A DNA stretch of 64,000 bases from Trichobilharzia szidati (taxonomy: Eukaryota; Platyhelminthes; Trematoda; Strigeidida; Schistosomatidae): assembly GCA_944472155.2 (NCBI GenBank), contig OX235272.1, forward strand, positions 13,686,354-13,750,353. Direction: 5' to 3'. Position 1 is the first letter of the stretch; each line of letters opens with the position of its first letter. Below, in pieces: positions 1-11,234 of the stretch. Below the pieces are notes generated by a model that ran no database searches, was not told the origin of the DNA, and saw nothing but the letters and a program-made list of their open reading frames with translations. Position numbers and translations under genes: made by a program.

Positions 1-280
1 AACAGTGTTCTCTGAGCTGGTTGGTTAAGTTGTGAAGCTTTCGTCGTCCCACTTCTAGACAACATCTTCAGCGCAATTTTCAGCATAAATTGAACTGATT
101 TAAATTTTTTCCATGAGTGATAGAATTGTGTCTCCTGGTAACCATCTTTACATATGTATTGATCATTTTCTATTGACTTGGATTTTAAACTTTCTGGTCA
201 CATGATTTACTTTTTATTAGTTGGTATATTTGGTCTATATTACAACATACTTCCAATTTAATACTCAAAGATACCAACAG

Positions 281-1000
281 ATTAAAAGGAACACTAATGG
301 GATCGCCCATATCAGGATTAATAGCTGAAGCTGTCATGCAAAGATTAGGATTAATAGCTCTACCTATAATTTAACTAAAAATCTGGATACGTTACGTTGA
401 TGATACATTCGTAATAATGAAAAGAAATGATTTGGAATATACTCATAAATTAATAAACAACATAAATTTGAAGACATCAAATTCACAAGAGAAGAAGAAT
501 TAGATAACAAAATCCCGTTTTTAGATGTCTTAATCAGGAGAACCAACACAAGAAATTTAGAGACACAAGTACATAGAAAATCAACGCACACAGATCAAAT
601 ACTCAACTATACTAGCAATAACACAATTACTCACAAACGAAACTGTGTGCAAACAATGTTTAAAAGAATTCAAACACACTATAGCACTCCAGAGTTGAAA
701 GAATGGAATACAAATACCTACTAATGGTCTTCAAAAAGAATGGTTATCCACAAAAAAAGTGTTTGAAGTCAAATCACGACACCAACAAGGAACCATCATC
801 AAAGAACACAAGAAAATTCGTCCTACAATATATAAAAAATATCTCTGAAATAACAGCTAGAATATTGAGACCATTTGAAATAGTTATAGTACACAACCCA
901 GTCAAAACACTTAATTAGATATTGTGTGAACCGAAAGGTCCAACAGAAAAAGGAGGTGAAATTATTGACATTTACATAATAATTTTATGAACTGTAAAAG
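281..1000 (+). pseudogene. PLE-A reverse transcriptase fragment
   Basis: Reading across frameshifts gives GSPISGLIAEAVMQRLG (the A-M-G-S-P-x-S region of Penelope RT) and then IRYVDDTFVIMKRND with the catalytic YVDD near 388. A thumb-like region follows, running to the NCKRH just before the nested LINE. At least one in-frame stop and several indels separate the blocks. It differs from the 13190 copy in retaining sequence upstream of YVDD. This is a dead copy of an RT that in intact Penelope elements primes reverse transcription at the target DNA. Confidence 0.8.
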
Positions 1001-1007
1001 GCATTTA

Positions 1008-2425
1008 TTATTATTATTATTGTTCCCTTGGGTTCCTAGTGGAACATAGGGCTCCAACTAAACTTCTCCACTTGCTTTTGTCTTCTGCTCTACTTTTCAC
1101 TTGCATCCATGTTAATCCATACTGTCTCAACTCCTCTTCACACGATCTCCTCCATGTCACCCTTCCACTGACCTCACACTCGCCGCCGATTCCCTCTCGG
1201 GTTCCACTCGAGCGTTGGTCTGACAAGCGATGTCACCCAGCGAGTGGCCTCCTCAGCCAGTGAGTGAGTGTTCAATCTATCCATGTCCACTCTCTCCTGC
1301 ATATTGTTTGTTGGGCGATTGCTTCTTGTCTTGTTTGTTTCTTCCCATAGTTTGTTTGTTTCTTGTTGGTGATTCTTGTTCTTTCCGGCGGCCATCTGAT
1401 TGATCTTCAGTATAGAGCCAGCCAGCGAAGACAGTTAGTTAGTTGTTGATAAAGGTCTACCTGCAACAGGCTGTTGGAAATACTCATTCTTTGTGACCCG
1501 CTGCTAACTTTCTCATCCATCCATAGGGGAGAAGTGACTGACTTGTCTGACTTGACGTTTGTATAGAAAATCCGAATTTTGTTGTTGATGCTGGCTGAGT
1601 TGAGTGACAGCGGAAGATTTCCAGATTGGTTTCAGGTTGATGAATGTGTTTCTCGCCTTCCCGATTCTCCATTTGACATCCTCGTCCGTTCCACCTGCCT
1701 GTACTTGAGACAATGAATGCTCGCTAGATAAGTGAATGAAGTAACCTCTTTCAAATCCTTCCCGTCGATTGTGATTGGCGCTGGATGTTGCTGCTGTTAT
1801 TGTTGTTGTTAGTTGGTTATTTTCATAACCTCCGTCTTGTCTATGTTCACCTGGAGTCGGTCCTGTCTTCTCTGGCCGCTTCTTCGACCAGTTTGTCGGT
1901 TTTCGCTTGTAAGTCTTCGATTTTGTGTGACATCAAACATAAATCATCCACATGCAAAATCCAGGCCTTCTAGATTCTTCACGTCGCTCCAGGATGTCCT
2001 TGTCTTCTTGTCTCCCACTGTCTGACGCATAATCCAATCCACCATAATTAGGAATATCATTGGTGATAATAAGCACCCTTGTCTGACTCCTGTGTTTACT
2101 CCAAACGCCTCGCTGAGTTTTCCGTTGTGGATCACTTGACATGTGACGTTGTCGTACAGCTGTTGAATAAGGTTGATGAATATTTGGGGTACGCCGTAGT
2201 ACTCGAGTAGTTTCCAAATTACTTCGCGGTCAACGCTGTCTATCGAAGGCCTTCTCAATGTGTATAAAGTTGAGGTAGGGGTTTGATTGCCATTCCATGC
2301 TTCGTTCTGTGATGATGATGCGTAGAGTTGCAATTTGGTCAGAACATGATTTGCCATTCCTGAATCCAGTTTGTTCTGGTCGGAATTGTGCATCCAGTGC
2401 GTCCTTTATTCTCTCCAGGGTAGCA
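1008..2425 (-). mobile_element. nLTR-I LINE copy nested in PLE-A, 5' truncated
   Basis: Read on the minus strand, this contains an RT fragment (GVRQGCLLSPMIFL and the WIMRQTVG region), a long C-terminal region, and a 3' end reading GAAGCCCTATGTTCCACTAG followed by an (AAT)n tail at about 1008-1021. Removing it rejoins the GIY-YIG reading frame of the host PLE (NCKRHY to SQSGR). GGCATT occurs at both edges (1000-1005 and 2426-2431) as a short target-site duplication. The copy has frameshifts and a defective YxDD region. It is most like RTE-type LINEs, but the clade is an inference. Confidence 0.8.
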
Positions 2426-2718
2426 GGCATTACATCAGTCAAAGTGGGCGTCTCCTCCGAATCAGAATCCAGGAATACAAATTTGCCTTGATGAAAAGAC
2501 ATGATATATATTCCTGTTTCATATCAGTGCATATAGACAATTATGGACATCAGTTTGATTGGGATAATATCGAAATCTTAGACAGAGGAAACAGCAAAAG
2601 TGCATTCAGGGAATTCCTAGAAGCCTGGTACTCAAACGAAAATGTAATTAACAAACACAGTAATATAGACGAAATATATCAACTAATAAAAAGTAAATCA
2701 GGTGACCAGAAAGTTTAA
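2426..2718 (+). pseudogene. PLE-A GIY-YIG endonuclease C-terminus
   Basis: The translation ends EFLEAWYSNENVINKHSN...LIKSKSGDQKV and stop, matching the end of the 301-aa PLE-A ORF at 13190-14095. GRLLRIRIQE is the R-x-R-x-x-E part of a GIY-YIG nuclease. The first half of the domain lies left of the nested LINE. The copy is broken by that insertion and by a frameshift near residue 36. Confidence 0.8.
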
Positions 2719-2819
2719 AATCCAAGTAAATAGAAAATGATCAATACATACGTAAAGATGGTTACCAGGAGACGCAATTCTATCACTCTTCAGAAAAAAT
2801 TTAAATCAGTTCATTTTAT

Positions 2820-2918
2820 TCATTATACTAAAGATTTTTGCATTTCCCAATGAATGAAAAACAAAACGATATTGTTTTTACTGATATTTCGCTATTTAAT
2901 GCTAATGGCTTTATCAAA
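2820..2918. repeat. Solo terminal repeat of PLE-D with target-site duplication
   Basis: These 99 bp match the terminal arm of the PLE at 42517-43842 (shared core CATTTCCCAATGAATGAAAA and the GCTATTTAATGCTAA hairpin) and nothing internal. They interrupt the PLE-A right arm. GTTCATTTTAT (2809-2819) and GTTCACTTTAT (2919-2929) flank it as an 11-bp duplication with one mismatch. The uninterrupted PLE-A arm has a single copy of this site. Confidence 0.75.
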
Positions 2919-3124
2919 GTTCACTTTATGCTGAAAATTGCGCTGAAGATGTTGTCTAGAAGGACGATGAAAGCTTCATAACTAAACCAACCAGCTCAGA
3001 GAACACTATTAATTGCAAGCATATAATTAATTAATTGTAATAGTGAAACTGCCTGAGATAGTCATTAGGTTGGAAGACTGCTATAGGTGCATTTTGTGAT
3101 CAATAAAGGTGTTACTGTAGCTAG

Positions 3125-3330
3125 ATGATTGAAGGTAATCGGCAGGAAACCTTAGACCTAGTTTTCGTGTTAAATCATACCTGTCAGTATGGCGCGTCTG
3201 CCCTCTTCAAGGAATTCATGTCTACTCTGAGATTTGAACCCACGTCACCCAGTGATGTAATCAGAAACGTTACCAATGCGCTATTCTGGCGCACGATTGA
3301 CCTACTGTAGGACAATATAGTGGATACCTT
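3125..3330. repeat. SINE-Y fragment (tRNA-like repeat)
   Basis: This shares with 55340-55625 and 9220-9300 the blocks AATCGGCAGGAAxCxTTxGACCTAG and the TTTGAACCCA tRNA-like B-box region (read on the minus strand as a GGTTCAAAT-type box). The repeat is diverged and has no protein coding content. Bases 3331-3526 show nothing recognisable. Confidence 0.5.
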
Positions 3331-3537
3331 TATGACGTATACCTTCATTAGTCACTCCCTAGTAGTCAATAAGATGTGGGAGTGAAAAAACCGGAATACA
3401 CCCGGATTCAAACTGGTTGTGTCCTGCTGCTAAATGAACTAAATGACATGAGTCAGAATATTTCATTTCACCTGAAATCCCCCCGTACCATCACACATCT
3501 AAATATTATAAATAAGTGTGCTCAATATGTCTTCTTG

Positions 3538-3774
3538 TGCGTCGGTGGCATAGTGGTTAGGACGCTCGCCGACCATGCACATGGTCCGCGGTTCGATCCC
3601 CGGCCGATGCACTCCTTTACCTCGCTAAACCAGAAATAATGCAGGTGAAGAGGAAAGGTTGGGCATGAGGCTAGCAACTCCATCCTGTAAAATAAATAAA
3701 CACTGCTACAGAAACTTCAAGTCACTAGCTTCAAGCCATATGTTCCACTGCGGAACTTGAAGGAAAATAAATAC
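3538..3774 (+). repeat. SINE-Gly copy (Gly-tRNA-derived SINE)
   Basis: The first 73 nt form a tRNA-Gly-like sequence: GCGTCGGTGG at the start, GGTTCGATCCCCGG as B box and T arm, and a complementary CCGATGC acceptor end. The unrelated body ends CTTCAAGCCATATGTTCCACTG, related to the 3' end of LINE family nLTR-I. Flanks 3527-3537 (ATGTCTTCTTG) and 3775-3785 (ATTTCTTCTTG) form an 11-bp target-site duplication with one mismatch, so the copy was inserted by target-primed reverse transcription. Confidence 0.8.
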
Positions 3775-4049
3775 ATTTCTTCTTGAATTTTTCGATTCCT
3801 CTGGGAATATCCCAGTAAAGAAGTAGGAGTTCGATCTGACAGTAGTGGGCACCATATACTAAACACACAGAAATAACCCAATAATGTGATATGAATTATA
3901 AAAGGGTGAAATGAATTCCAGGACATCATTTATTGCTTATCACATAAAATTTCTTTGTACAAACGTGTCAGGATCTTAACTAACCACTCTGCCGTTCTGT
4001 GATATTGTGAGTCATACATATCTAAAACTGGACAGAGAGGAAGACGACG

Positions 4050-4259
4050 TTGGTGCACGCAGCAAACCTACGCTACTCATTCTATATTCGACAAATGATT
4101 TGGACTCAAATGAAGTATAGGCTAGATAGTTTTACCACATTTATGTGTATTTATCAGTTCAATTGCTCATGTGGAGATTGTTATGCTGAGCGTACTACTA
4201 GACAGCTTAGTCAACGTGTTACTGAACATCTCCCATTGTGTTGGTTTGGAGAGAGATAG
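4050..4259 (+). pseudogene. PLE-E GIY-YIG fragment, left arm of foldback
   Basis: CIYQFNCSCGDCYAERTTRQ followed by LSQRVTEHLPLCWF is the zinc-knuckle and GIY-YIG start seen in the intact PLE-G protein at 15747-17078 (CSCGAEYIGRTMRQL). The YIG core reads CYAERT here, so the catalytic motif is degraded. The mirror copy is on the minus strand at 6456-6701. Confidence 0.75.
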
Positions 4260-5176
4260 ACGAAAACCATCCGTCACTCCATTTTATCACATTTAGTTGA
4301 TAGTGGCCATTTATTGGAGAGAAGCAAAGTAGTTGGGTGATTCGTCGCTGATTCCTTCCGATTCTTTCCAACGGATTCCGTATTCATTTCCCACATACAG
4401 CCAAGCCGATGGACATTTGACCTATTTAGCCTAAACTATGCATCCCAAGACGAAATTCGTACAGCCATTATATCCACATCAGACAATTAAGACGCAATCA
4501 AGTGACAATATCACCAACCCCCCCCCCCCCTTAGTTATAATTCGTATGCCCTTTATTATCAGTCTTAATTAATATTATTACACCTTCATGAAAACAGAGT
4601 TTATTTACTTACTTCCCTTACAATCAATCAATCTAGCATTCATTACTTAATCGAACTGTTTGCTTTTCTTACCCTCCCTCTATCGACTTCATCTATCTGA
4701 ATATTTGTTTGTTTAGTCACACACTGGTTTTCAGAACCTGAGCACCCACTCTACCCGCAGCTCCAACCTTGTGTCCCCTCCTCAGGTAAAACTAGAAGTC
4801 TTTTCAGAATAATTTATGCACGTACATCTAAGTATAAAAATTCCACTTTACCATATTTAGCACGTACTTTATGTGATGAAAATAGTGTCAGAAATGAACT
4901 AACTAACCTTCTTAGCACCACTAAATAGACCATTTCCTTCACCCTTAAAGCATCAGACTTTATTGTTATTAAATTTCTTATATTCATAATCCACTCAATT
5001 TTTTCGTTTTGTTTATTTTTTTTCATAAGTGTGGAGATTATTTAAGCTGTATTATGACTGTTAACTTTGTATTTCACCTCGCTATACTATATCAACAGAA
5101 CATTATATTCAATACCCTATAACATGCTAAAGTTTCCAAACTGAATCGACAATACCGTTTGAAACAAACTCACTGC

Positions 5177-5211
<35 letters not shown>

Positions 5212-6455
5212 TTAATAATCTCAATTCGTGCTTCGAATATTTTTGACTTTATGCCGTAAATGTGGACAAATTCCTCCGATTAATTTTGTTTTAATTTTTA
5301 ATTTTATTTATATTTTGAGTAAATCAGATGCAATATTGTGACAAATACTGAGAATTCCATTCTGTATTATAAGTACTATTTTTGGAATAAAGTAGCTTAT
5401 TATTATTATTTTTATCATAAGTCACTCTAGTTGTTCATCTCTTTGTTATGCGTAGAATTATTATGGCTGATTGCACAATCTTAACATCCTGTTGATGGAT
5501 CACCAGCATTAGTTTGTATGGAATATTTATGTGTAAATTGGTGGATGGTGACTAGCAGTGGAATCCAGAATGCGCATTTCCTCCCATTAAGAACTCGTCA
5601 TCTGGATGTACCTGCATTCCTCAAGGATTGATGGTGTTCCCACCGAGGCTCGAACCCAGTGTCCTTGGTTTCAAACACCAAAACGCTATCCACTGGACCA
5701 CTTGAGCCACAAGTGGATGACGCTTTAGAGTTTGAAACTACGGGAACTGGGTTCGAGCCTCGGTGGGAACACCATCAATCCTTGAGGAATGCAGGTACAT
5801 CCAGATGACGAGTTCTTAATGGGAGGAAATGCGCATTCTGGATTCCACTGCTAGTCACCATCCACCAATTTACACATAAATATTCCATACAAACTAATGC
5901 TGGTGATCCATCAACAGGATGTTAAGATTGTGCAATCAGCCATAATAATTCTACGCATAACAAAGAGATGAACAACTAGAGTGATTTATGATGGTAAGAA
6001 GAAGAAGAAGAAGAAGAATGAAAACCAGTGTGTAACTAAACAAACAAATATTCAGATAGACGTAGTCGATAGAGGGAGGGTAAGAAAAGCAAACAGTTCG
6101 ATTAAGTAATGAATGCTAGATTGATTGATTGTAAGGGAAGTAAGTAAATAAACTCTGTTTTCATGAAGGTGTAATAATATTAATTAAGACTGATAATAAA
6201 GGGCATACGAATTATATCTAAGGGGGGTGTTGTGGGGATGATATTGTCAGTTGATTAGGTCTCAATTGGCTGAGGTGGATATAATGGCTGTACGAATTTC
6301 GTCTTGGGATGCATAGTTTAGGCTGAATAGGTCAAATGTCTATCGCCTCAGCTGTATGTGGGAAATGAATACGGAATCCGTTGGAAAGAATCGGAAGGAA
6401 TCAACGACGAATCACCCAACTACTTTGCTTCTCTCCAATAAATGGCCACTATCAA

Positions 6456-6701
6456 CTAAATGTGATAAAATGGAGTCATGGATGGTTTTTGTCTATCTCT
6501 CTCTCCAAACCAACACAATGGGAGATGTTCAGTAACTTGTTCGCTAAGCTGTCTAGTAATACGCTCAGCACAACAATCTCCACATGAGCAATTGAACTGA
6601 TAAATACACATAAATGTGGCAAAACTATCTAGCCTGTGCTTCATTTGAGTGCAAATCATTTGTCGAATATAGAATGAGCAGCGTAGGTTTGCTGCATGCA
6701 C
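6456..6701 (-). pseudogene. PLE-E GIY-YIG fragment, right arm of foldback
   Basis: This minus-strand copy of the 4050-4259 fragment reads CIYQFNCSCGDCCAERITRQ. It differs at a few residues and extends a little further before a stop. The pair shows that the foldback arms carry the same PLE piece in opposite orientation. Confidence 0.75.
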
Positions 6702-6866
6702 CGATGTCGTCTTCCTCTCTGTCCAGTTTTAGATATGTATGACTCACAATATCACGGAATGGCAGAGTGGTTAGTTAAGATGATATGATATGATTACTGT
6801 TCTTCAAGATTTCTACGTTCAAATAAATGAAAATTCCTTAAATATACTCAAAATCTAAACTGTTTT

Positions 6867-7889
6867 CATTATGGGTAAATTTTGTTTTGATAAAGTCTCA
6901 CAGTGTTATACAGTAATGTTTACTAATGACCACGTTTCCAGCACAATTTATTGCCACTCATAATCATATCAAGGTTATCAACCTTAGGTTAAAGGACCCA
7001 GTTGACCCAATTGGACAAAATAATATAATTTACAAAATACCCTGCAATGACTTTGAGTCAAGTCAACTACATGGGTCAAACTGGTAGGTCAGGGGTAGTC
7101 AGATTATCAGAACATTGTCAGAATTAAGCTAAGGTAAGAATGGTTGACCCAAACTGCGAAGATAAGTAATTTAGAAAAAAGCTCAGCAATTGCAATGCAT
7201 GCATTAACACACAACCACACAATAGGATGGGAGAGGGTTGAAATTCTAAAAAGTAATCTAGGTAGGTGGAGAGAGAGAGAGGTTGATTACTGAATCCTTG
7301 TTCATCGAATCTACATCCAACACATGCAATAGGAATGCTTCAACAGTCATACCCGAAATATGGAAAATATTACTACCAATCAAATCAAGTGAAAAACAAT
7401 GGAACTATATAAATGAATTCAGGAAGTCGTGTTGTGGTGAGAGCTGTCTACTAGCCAAATTGGTAGACAGTAATTTACGTCAATGTTTACATTCCCAAGA
7501 TTTGTCGTGAGAAAATGTGAACAAAGATTGATTCAAAACCGACCACAGCAGACTTTGTGTAGGCGGATGCAGTTAACATATAGAGGATTTGACATTCAAG
7601 AAACAGTCACAAATAGATGAAAGATTAACTTTACGTGAGAAACAACCAATCGGAAGACTGTGTTTGTTTGCTTAAATATCCATAGTAATGTACATGCAAA
7701 TATATAAATATGCGTTGATTTCCTTAATAAATGATCTGTTGCCTGACTCTTGCCTTCTGTCGTTACAGTGTGACTACCTTGATATGATTATGAGCAGCAA
7801 TAAATTGTGCTCGAAACGGGGTCATCAGTAAACATTACTGTATAACAAACACTGTAAGACTTTATCAAAACAAAATTTACCCATAATGG
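6867..7889 (+). mobile_element. PLE-B short unit with inverted termini and 15-bp target-site duplication
   Basis: The left terminus 6867-6990 (CATTATGGGTAAATTTTG...) is the inverted complement of the right terminus 7768-7889 (...ACAAAATTTACCCATAATG). Exact direct repeats AATCTAAACTGTTTT flank it at 6852-6866 and 7890-7904. The interior is a decayed GIY-YIG region of PLE-B (SSAIAMHALTHNHTIGWERV, then LFIESTSNTCNR). A 335-bp LTR-like sequence is nested inside. No intact ORF remains. Confidence 0.85.
7433..7767. mobile_element. Candidate solo LTR nested in PLE-B
   Basis: The segment starts TGTGG and ends GTTACA (TG...CA ends) and splits the PLE-B sequence GTCGTGTGATT. GTGT occurs on both sides (7429-7432, 7768-7771), compatible with a 4-bp duplication. 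It contains a TATATAAATA box near 7705 and an AATAAA polyadenylation signal near 7727, as in an LTR with U3, R and U5. No internal gag-pol is present, so it would be a solo LTR. Family not identified. Confidence 0.5.
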
Positions 7890-7904
7890 AATCTAAACTG
7901 TTTT

Positions 7905-8157
7905 ATTATTGCAGTTTCCGATTAATTTTGTTCGTCTTACTGAGAAAATATGTTCACGGTGAAACGGACATTTTAAAATTAGGTTACCATCTGAAATCAA
8001 GTTGGAGAACCACTGAAAATCGTGAAGTACTGGACGTCTATTTCATTCTAGGTTGAGAAGTCGTCGTAACCAGCAGGATCCACTTAGTCATGTAAGGGAA
8101 CAGTTACTCATATATAATACTGTCTTTCTCTTGCGCTATACATATATATATTGTATA
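7905..8157. other. Unassigned spacer
   Basis: AT-rich sequence with no ORF or repeat that I recognise; the short TA-rich run near 8135 is of no clear meaning. Confidence 0.5.
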
Positions 8158-8340
8158 GGGTCCCAGTGGCTGGATGATCTGCGAGCTCTCCTGGTCATGA
8201 GTTCGAACTCCAGTAGGTAAGCAGTGCCGGAGAGTCTCAAAATGGAATGAAATAGCTGTCTACTGCCCCCTGGTTTCTCAACAGTTCTGTTCCTGATGTC
8301 AGCTTGTGATCAATGAAATAAACTAGTGACAAAGTCTCTA
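8158..8340 (+). repeat. Sm-alpha-like SINE, diverged
   Basis: The copy begins GGGTCCCAGTGGCTGGATGA and has a GAGTTCGAACTCC B box, then a remnant of the hammerhead block (GAGAGTCTCAAAATGGAATGAAATAG) and the family 3' region. The CTGAAGA core is lost. This family is the tRNA-related Pol III SINE known in schistosomes. Confidence 0.7.
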
Positions 8341-8634
8341 GTTGAGAAGTATAAAGGAAACAAATGCAAGGACCAAAAGTCGAAAAAACTAAACAAACAA
8401 ACAAACAGAATAGCTAGTCAACCAACTTTCTTCCGGTTTAGCTATAAAAGTGCTTTCTATAAATCCTTATGAAGTCTATACTGGGTCTGTTTTCTTATTC
8501 AGAACAATGAATATAAATAACATCTAGATAGATGGATAACAAATGCTTAGCAGGAGGAAAATAAACCTTGGAAAGTGACAAAGCTGTCAAAGTATTTACA
8601 ACCAACACTTGAATATCAATGAGATGCTCACTAG

Positions 8635-9030
8635 CGACTTGCCCTATTCTGGTAGGTAGTTACCTGGGGTTTTAGTGAGAAGTCGTGACCAGTAGGGTGC
8701 AGCAGGTCGGGTGTGAGGACAAATACTCGCCACCGAAGACATTGGCTAGCGGTTGCGATATATTGTGAATCGGCAGAAGTTAGAATTCATGGGCTGGCCA
8801 TTGGATCGGGTCCCAGTGGCTTAATGGTATACGAGCTCGCTAGCCTTGTAACCAGAAGGTCCTGGGTTCGAACACCTGTGGTGGCTGCGTACTGTGAAGA
8901 GTCCTAAACTAGGACAACGGAAACAGCTATCCAGTACTCTCTGCTGGTTTTCCAATGGTTCTCTAACTAATGTCAGTTCATGATGAAAATCCTGTAACAA
9001 ATCAACCAAATCCCTACAAACCAACACTTG
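8635..9030 (+). repeat. Sm-alpha-like SINE, long copy
   Basis: This copy includes the 5' segment (AGTCGTGACCAGTAGGG... CATGGGCTGGCCATTGGATC), the tRNA-like part with B box GGGTTCGAACACC, and the ribozyme block (TGAAGAGTCCTAAACTAGGA) near 8894. The block has lost one core base and carries an AACG insertion before GAAAC, so it should not cleave. The 3' part reads TTCTCTAACTAATGTCAGTT. Confidence 0.75.
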
Positions 9031-9219
9031 AAGTGTGAATATTTATCATATTCATTATCATCTTGTCAGTGGAAACCTCGAAGCCTGGAAGTAAATTCGA
9101 AAAGATTATCCTTCTCAACCGCTTAACAAAACTAACTTGTATAAAAAGGTATTACTCTACAAGTCCTTTTCTTATGCATTCTTCATTGAAGTCAGAGCTT
9201 TTCGTTTATGTTATCTATC

Positions 9220-9305
9220 CAGGTTGCAGATACACCTTGCTGACGAGTGCCAGTTGGCACGAAACCTAGGTCCAAGGCTTCCTGCCAATAGCCTCCAACC
9301 ATAGT
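9220..9305. repeat. SINE-Y 3' fragment
   Basis: ACGAAACCTAGGTCCAAGGC followed by TTCCTGCC matches the end of the 55340-55625 repeat. Bases 9031-9219 and 9306-9689 show no feature I can name. Confidence 0.5.
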
Positions 9306-9689
9306 ATAGTCAGAACAAGAGCACTTTTAAGCGAACACTTGTTTTCAATAACTTCTTCTTCTTCTTCAGGCTCTACGGTTATAAATCCATGAATATAGAA
9401 TATGAATAAGCGTTAGTAGGGGCAAATGGAAATTATATATATCGGAAACTCTATTGAGGTACAAGGTAATAAGGTGGAATAACAGTCCATTAGTTAACAT
9501 TATCAATTGAATGTATTTAAAATGTACAATCATTCAGAAAGTTAGACAAAATGTGATGATTAGACAACTGAGTAAAACATACTAATGTATTTTGTACTTA
9601 ACAGAAGACATGCGTTTCCCTAGGGAGGGGGTGAATGAGATATGTGAATGCCATAAAATACAAACAAACAAGTAACGCACACTGAATGT

Positions 9690-10855
9690 AGGCACGAATG
9701 CTGGTAGATAACAAATGTAATGATAAAATAATAGAGATCAGAAAAGGCGAGGTGTTCGGAGTAAAGACAGGAGTCAGACAAGGGTGCTTATTATCACCAA
9801 TGATATTCCTAATTGTGGTGGACTGGACTGGATTATGCGTCAGACAGTGGGAAACGAGAAGACAGGGATATCCTGGACCGACATGAAGAACCTAGAAGAC
9901 CTGGATTTCGCGTGTGGATGATTTATGCTTGATGTCAGACAAAATCGAAGACTTACAAGCGAAAACCGACAAACTGGTCGAAGAAGCAGCCAGAGAAGAC
10001 AGGACTGACTCCAGGTGAACATAGACAAGACGGAGGTTATGAAAATAACCAATCAACCATCAACAACAACAACAGGAGAAACATCCAGCACCAATCACCA
10101 TCAACGAGAGGGATTTGAAAGAACTTACTTCATTCACTTATCTAGCCAGCATTCATTGTCTCAACTACACGTAGGTGGAACGGACGAGGATGTCAAATGG
10201 AGAATCGGGAAGGCGAGAAACACATTCATCAACATGAAACCAATCTGGAAATCTTCCGCTGTCACTCAACACAGCCAGCATCAACAACAAAATTCCGACT
10301 TTCAATACAAACGTCAAGTCAGTCAAGTCAGTCACTTCTTCTATACGGATGGATCGGAAAGTTAGCGGCGGGTCACAAAGAATGAGTATTTCCAACAGCC
10401 TGTTGCAGGGAGACCTTTATCAACAACTAACTAACTGTCTTCGCTGGCTGGCTCTATACTGAAGATCAATCAGATGGCCGCCGGAAACAACAAGAACCAA
10501 CAAGAAACAAACAAACTATGGGAAGAAACAAACGAAACAAGAAGCAATCGCCAAACAACAAATATGCAGGAGAAAGTGGACATGGATGGATTGGACACTC
10601 ACTGGCTGGCTGAGGAGGCCACTCACTGGGTGACATCGCTTGTCAGGCCAACGCTGGAGTGGAACCCGAAAGGGAAGCGGTGGCGAGTGGGACGTCAGTG
10701 CAAGAGTGACATGGAGGAGATTGTGTGAAGAGGAGTTGAAACAGTATGGAATAACATGGATGCAAGTGAAAAGTACAGCAGAAGACAGAAGCAAGTGGGG
10801 ACGTGTGGTTGAAGCCCTATGTTCCACTAGGAACCCAAGGGAACAATAATAATAT
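9690..10855 (+). mobile_element. nLTR-I LINE copy, 5' truncated
   Basis: The plus-strand reading carries GVRQGCLLSPMIFLIVVDW, then DLDF and a frameshift at the place of the catalytic F/YADD, followed by the family-specific C-terminal region. The 3' end reads GAAGCCCTATGTTCCACTAG with an AATAAT tail. No full ORF remains. It belongs to the same family as copies at 1008, 32598, 40850, 44645, 57160 and 60301. Confidence 0.85.
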
Positions 10856-11234
10856 AATATAAATCACAAAGGTTAATAAATAATAGTAATAATAATAATA
10901 ATGTTAATAATGGTGTGAAGAAAACTGAGTGAGAAGAAAGAACAAGGGGATACTAAGGCATGAAAACATGAGGTAATTAGGTTTCCGATGACCTTATAAT
11001 AGGCCAAGGTAAACAAAGACGATGAATATGCTTTTTCTGTACACATATATATCAGGTTTCTTCTTGTTAACTTATATATCCCTAGCTGTACAGCCTGAAA
11101 GAGAAGTTATTGAGAACAATTACTCTTTCGGAAATTTTGTTTAGATGTCATTGGGTTATTTGATATAATCATTTCTAATGCAAATTCCAAGTCTCCAGTG
11201 GTGTTGTAGAAAACAGGACTGATGAGGACAAACG
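10856..11234. other. Unassigned spacer with AAT microsatellite
   Basis: An imperfect (AAT)n run lies at about 10878-10905, continuing the LINE tail region. The rest is AT-rich without an ORF or known repeat. Confidence 0.4.

Larger units (their letters stand above)
1..3009. mobile_element. PLE-A copy 1 (Penelope-like element, interrupted)
   Basis: Bases 1-245 are the inverted complement of about 2680-3009, so the copy is bounded by inverted terminal arms; the left edge may continue outside the window. The interior reads rightward as a Penelope reverse transcriptase fragment (281-1000) and a GIY-YIG endonuclease end (2426-2718). It is split by a minus-strand LINE (about 1008-2425), and its right arm is split by a 99-bp terminal repeat of another PLE. 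Protein and arms match the cleaner copy at 13063-14281. It is decayed by stops and frameshifts and is not functional. Confidence 0.85.
3973..6783. repeat. 2.8-kb foldback containing two head-to-head PLE-E fragments
   Basis: The outer arms 3973-4735 and 6008-6783 are inverted complements over about 760 bp. Both include a decayed GIY-YIG coding piece (4050-4259 on plus, 6456-6701 on minus). Inner arms 5418-5700 and 5710-5985 are also inverted complements and almost touch at a small palindrome near 5700 (CCACTTGAGCCACAAGTGG). The inner arms contain a tRNA-like box (GGGTTCGAGCC). The asymmetric segment 4736-5417 is unique to the left side and holds an (ATT)n tract. No intact gene is present. Confidence 0.8.

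Noticed and set aside
3538..3612. A functional tRNA-Gly gene
   Set aside because: The head folds partly like tRNA-Gly, but it is fused to a SINE body, repeats at 36313-36544 and 49032-49275, has target-site duplications, and its anticodon arm is abnormal.
5640..5705. tRNA gene from the GGGTTCGAGCC box in the palindrome
   Set aside because: Only a B box and loose arm pairing; it is a repeat present in both inner arms of the foldback.
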